From Portunus trituberculatus (taxonomy: Eukaryota > Arthropoda > Malacostraca > Decapoda > Portunidae), in contig NC_059300.1 of assembly GCF_017591435.1 (NCBI RefSeq), positions 1,464,718-1,528,717 on the forward strand: DNA of 64,000 nt, written 5' to 3'. The translations under genes and the position numbers were made by a program. Position 1 is the stretch's first letter; each line of letters starts with the position of its first letter. The notes under the pieces are model-generated. The model worked only from the letters and a program-made list of their open reading frames with translations, did no database searches and was not told where the DNA came from. Below are positions 61,197-64,000 of this stretch, piece by piece.

Positions 61197-62690
61197 TTAC
61201 CCAGCATGCAGCAGGTAAACAGTGGTGTTGTGGACGATGCCCAGATCCTGGATGCCGGTGCTAAGGTCTCGTTCATGCACGCCGTCCAGCATCACCTGCA
61301 GCCGACGTCCACCCATCCGCATTCCACCCACAGCGCCCAGGAGCGCCGCCAAGTTCCAGTCAGAGGATGTGCGCACTACCAGGAGAGAGTCGTCTGGCAA
61401 CATGAAGTATATGTGGATATCTTCATTGCCTCCTGAAGATTCCTCAGCCTGTGAAATCGTTTCCTTGTTCTCTTCTTTTATTTTTTCATTGTTTTCACCA
61501 TCACTTCCACCACCACTACCACCACCGTCATCAACACCATCGTCATCATTATCATCCTCATAATCACTATCATCATCATTATCATCATTCAGCTCATCAT
61601 CATCATCATCATCGTCATCATCAATTTCATCAGCATTATCATTATTTTCTTGATCACTGCAGCTACAGTCATCATTACTATCATCTGTCATGTCTCTTTT
61701 CTTCCTACTGTCTTGCATTTCACCTGCCATCTCCTGGTAATCTTGACAAGGAATTATATGGCTGTGGAATTCCTTGTTTCCATATTGCTTATCAGGAAAT
61801 GTGCATTGGTCGAAGTCAGTTTCACTGTAGGATGGGTAGAAGAGAGATTCTTTATTGTGTTTGCTTACAGAAAACTGAAATGGATTTAGTGAGGTTCCTT
61901 CTGATGCCCAAGCAACCCCAACAGGATAATTCTCCCCAAATGACTTGAACAATTCTGATCGTCCGTAGCGCGTTGCTGGACGAGATCTGAGGAGACCATC
62001 CCGCGCATGAGATAAATATTCCGGTAGAGTCTTTCCTTCAATGCTTGCAGTAACCAGAAGAGGGGGCTCCAACTCATTTTCTTTTTCTGACTCCTGGCCA
62101 TGGTTCACCTGGGAGTCATCTACTGTAGGCAAATTTTTCATTTTGGTATCAATTACATCAAAAGTTCTGCTCCTGATAAGTGGCGGTGGCTGATATTCAG
62201 GATTCTTTGCAGAAGTAATGGAAGGAAGAGGAGCATATTTAGTCATAGATGAGCTTCGAGGGCGAGATGGAGTAGTAACCACACTTTCAAAAACATCCGT
62301 GCCATGCCAGTTCTTTAAAATATATGAAGCATTTAGATTTGCAAGCGACTGATTGCGACGAAGACTAGCCGGCCTACTATCTCTTCCAGCAGGAAGCCTT
62401 ATGGGTCTTTTAAGCGGGTCATTCAGTAGTTCCTTGGACACGAATTCCTGAAGATTTCGCTCGAGTAAACTTTTGTTCACTTCAGGAATAACGGACCTTC
62501 CGCTGGAAGAGGAAGACGTACTAAGAGAGGTGCGATCCAGGGTTTTGCTGATAGGAGTGGAGGAAGTAGTCCGGTCCAAGATAGCCTTCCGGAGAGACAT
62601 GGAAGACTGGAGACGTTGAAGCTCAGTAGCGCTGGGGCGGCGCCAGTCCCTAGGTGTGGGTGGCTCGTACCAACGGCGGTCAGTGCTCAT
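61197..62690 (-). CDS. Acidic protein with C-terminal ubiquitin-like domain, single exon
   Basis: 497 residues from ATG at 62690 (MSTDRRWYEPPTPRDWRRPS) to TAA at 61197-61199. A GTG one codon earlier is less likely. The N-terminal 300 residues are Ser/Arg-rich and probably disordered (SLSTSSSSSGRS, SRPRSSS). Residues about 335-400 are an Asp/Glu/Asn tract encoded by GAT/GAC repeats, a coding microsatellite. The last 74 residues (IHIYFMLPDDSLLVVRTS through GGRRLQVMLDGVHERDLSTG to HNTTVYLLHAG) match the beta-grasp pattern of ubiquitin, ending near HAG where ubiquitin has RGG. No di-glycine is present, so conjugation is unlikely. The protein family was not recognised. The start lies about 85 bases from a 600-base TA/TG/GA repeat, with a GC box at 62696-62704 between. 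Confidence 0.75.
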   Translation of the reverse strand: MSTDRRWYEPPTPRDWRRPSATELQRLQSSMSLRKAILDRTTSSTPISKTLDRTSLSTSSSSSGRSVIPEVNKSLLERNLQEFVSKELLNDPLKRPIRLPAGRDSRPASLRRNQSLANLNASYILKNWHGTDVFESVVTTPSRPRSSSMTKYAPLPSITSAKNPEYQPPPLIRSRTFDVIDTKMKNLPTVDDSQVNHGQESEKENELEPPLLVTASIEGKTLPEYLSHARDGLLRSRPATRYGRSELFKSFGENYPVGVAWASEGTSLNPFQFSVSKHNKESLFYPSYSETDFDQCTFPDKQYGNKEFHSHIIPCQDYQEMAGEMQDSRKKRDMTDDSNDDCSCSDQENNDNADEIDDDDDDDDDELNDDNDDDSDYEDDNDDDGVDDGGGSGGGSDGENNEKIKEENKETISQAEESSGGNEDIHIYFMLPDDSLLVVRTSSDWNLAALLGAVGGMRMGGRRLQVMLDGVHERDLSTGIQDLGIVHNTTVYLLHAG

Positions 62691-62695
62691 CACTT

Positions 62696-62704
62696 GCCCC
62701 GCCC
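62696..62704 (-). promoter_or_regulatory. GC-box-like motif upstream of the ubiquitin-like gene
   Basis: CCCCGCCCC lies six bases upstream of the ATG on the minus strand and resembles an Sp1-type site. Its role is inferred from position only. It could equally lie in the 5' UTR. Confidence 0.3.
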
Positions 62705-62776
62705 CTTCCTAACGTGGGAGGCCTAGTTTCCACCTATTATCTGCTCTGTGGCAGGCCAAGTAACTGATACCTGTGG

Positions 62777-64000
<1,224 letters not shown>

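Overview
The window is eukaryotic nuclear DNA, most likely from an arthropod and by inference a decapod crustacean. The evidence is spliced genes with GT-AG introns, very long (TA)n, (CA)n, (GT)n and (CT)n microsatellites, and many related APE-type LINE copies whose 3' ends carry the AACTAGGTAAATAC motif followed by (AC)n. There is no operon structure and no Shine-Dalgarno context. The species cannot be fixed from sequence alone.

Three host genes are supported. (1) A secreted-type multidomain cystatin on the plus strand, 16 exons from 11670 to 47580, with six tandem cystatin-like domains (904 codons visible). Its 5' end was not found. (2) A CISD3-type mitochondrial protein with two CDGSH iron-sulfur motifs, three plus-strand exons between 58611 and 60505. 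(3) A single-exon minus-strand gene, 62690 down to 61197, for a 497-residue protein with a serine-rich N-terminus, a long Asp-rich tract and a C-terminal ubiquitin-like fold. Genes 2 and 3 converge, and their poly(A) signals lie about 220 bases apart.

Most other sequence is mobile DNA. Positions 1-8540 hold four LINE copies in a row, joined head to tail through (CA)n. Positions 8664-10308 hold a Tigger/pogo-like element carrying a fold-back palindrome split by a tRNA-derived SINE. The 14.2-kb cystatin intron 13434-27655 holds nested elements: a piggyBac-like element inside a Tigger and another Tigger inside that; a palindrome interrupted by two hAT elements with exact 8-base target duplications; two more LINEs; and a Tigger-like MITE. 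The intron 29512-39164 holds four minus-strand LINE copies, one of them a chimera, and a SINE split by a Harbinger-like element. Smaller introns carry a LINE tail, MITEs and a Harbinger-like element with a MADF-like remnant. From 49560 to 63400 there are giant TA/GT tracts, a hAT MITE, a MULE-like element with a FLYWCH-like coding remnant and a 9-base target duplication, and three tRNA-Val-like SINE copies inside a CISD3 intron.

The host genes do not form a pathway. The clearest cross-cutting observation is that LINE copies begin or end exactly at (CA)n tracts, so the retroelements and the microsatellites appear to have built each other. All transposase and reverse transcriptase reading frames seen are broken.
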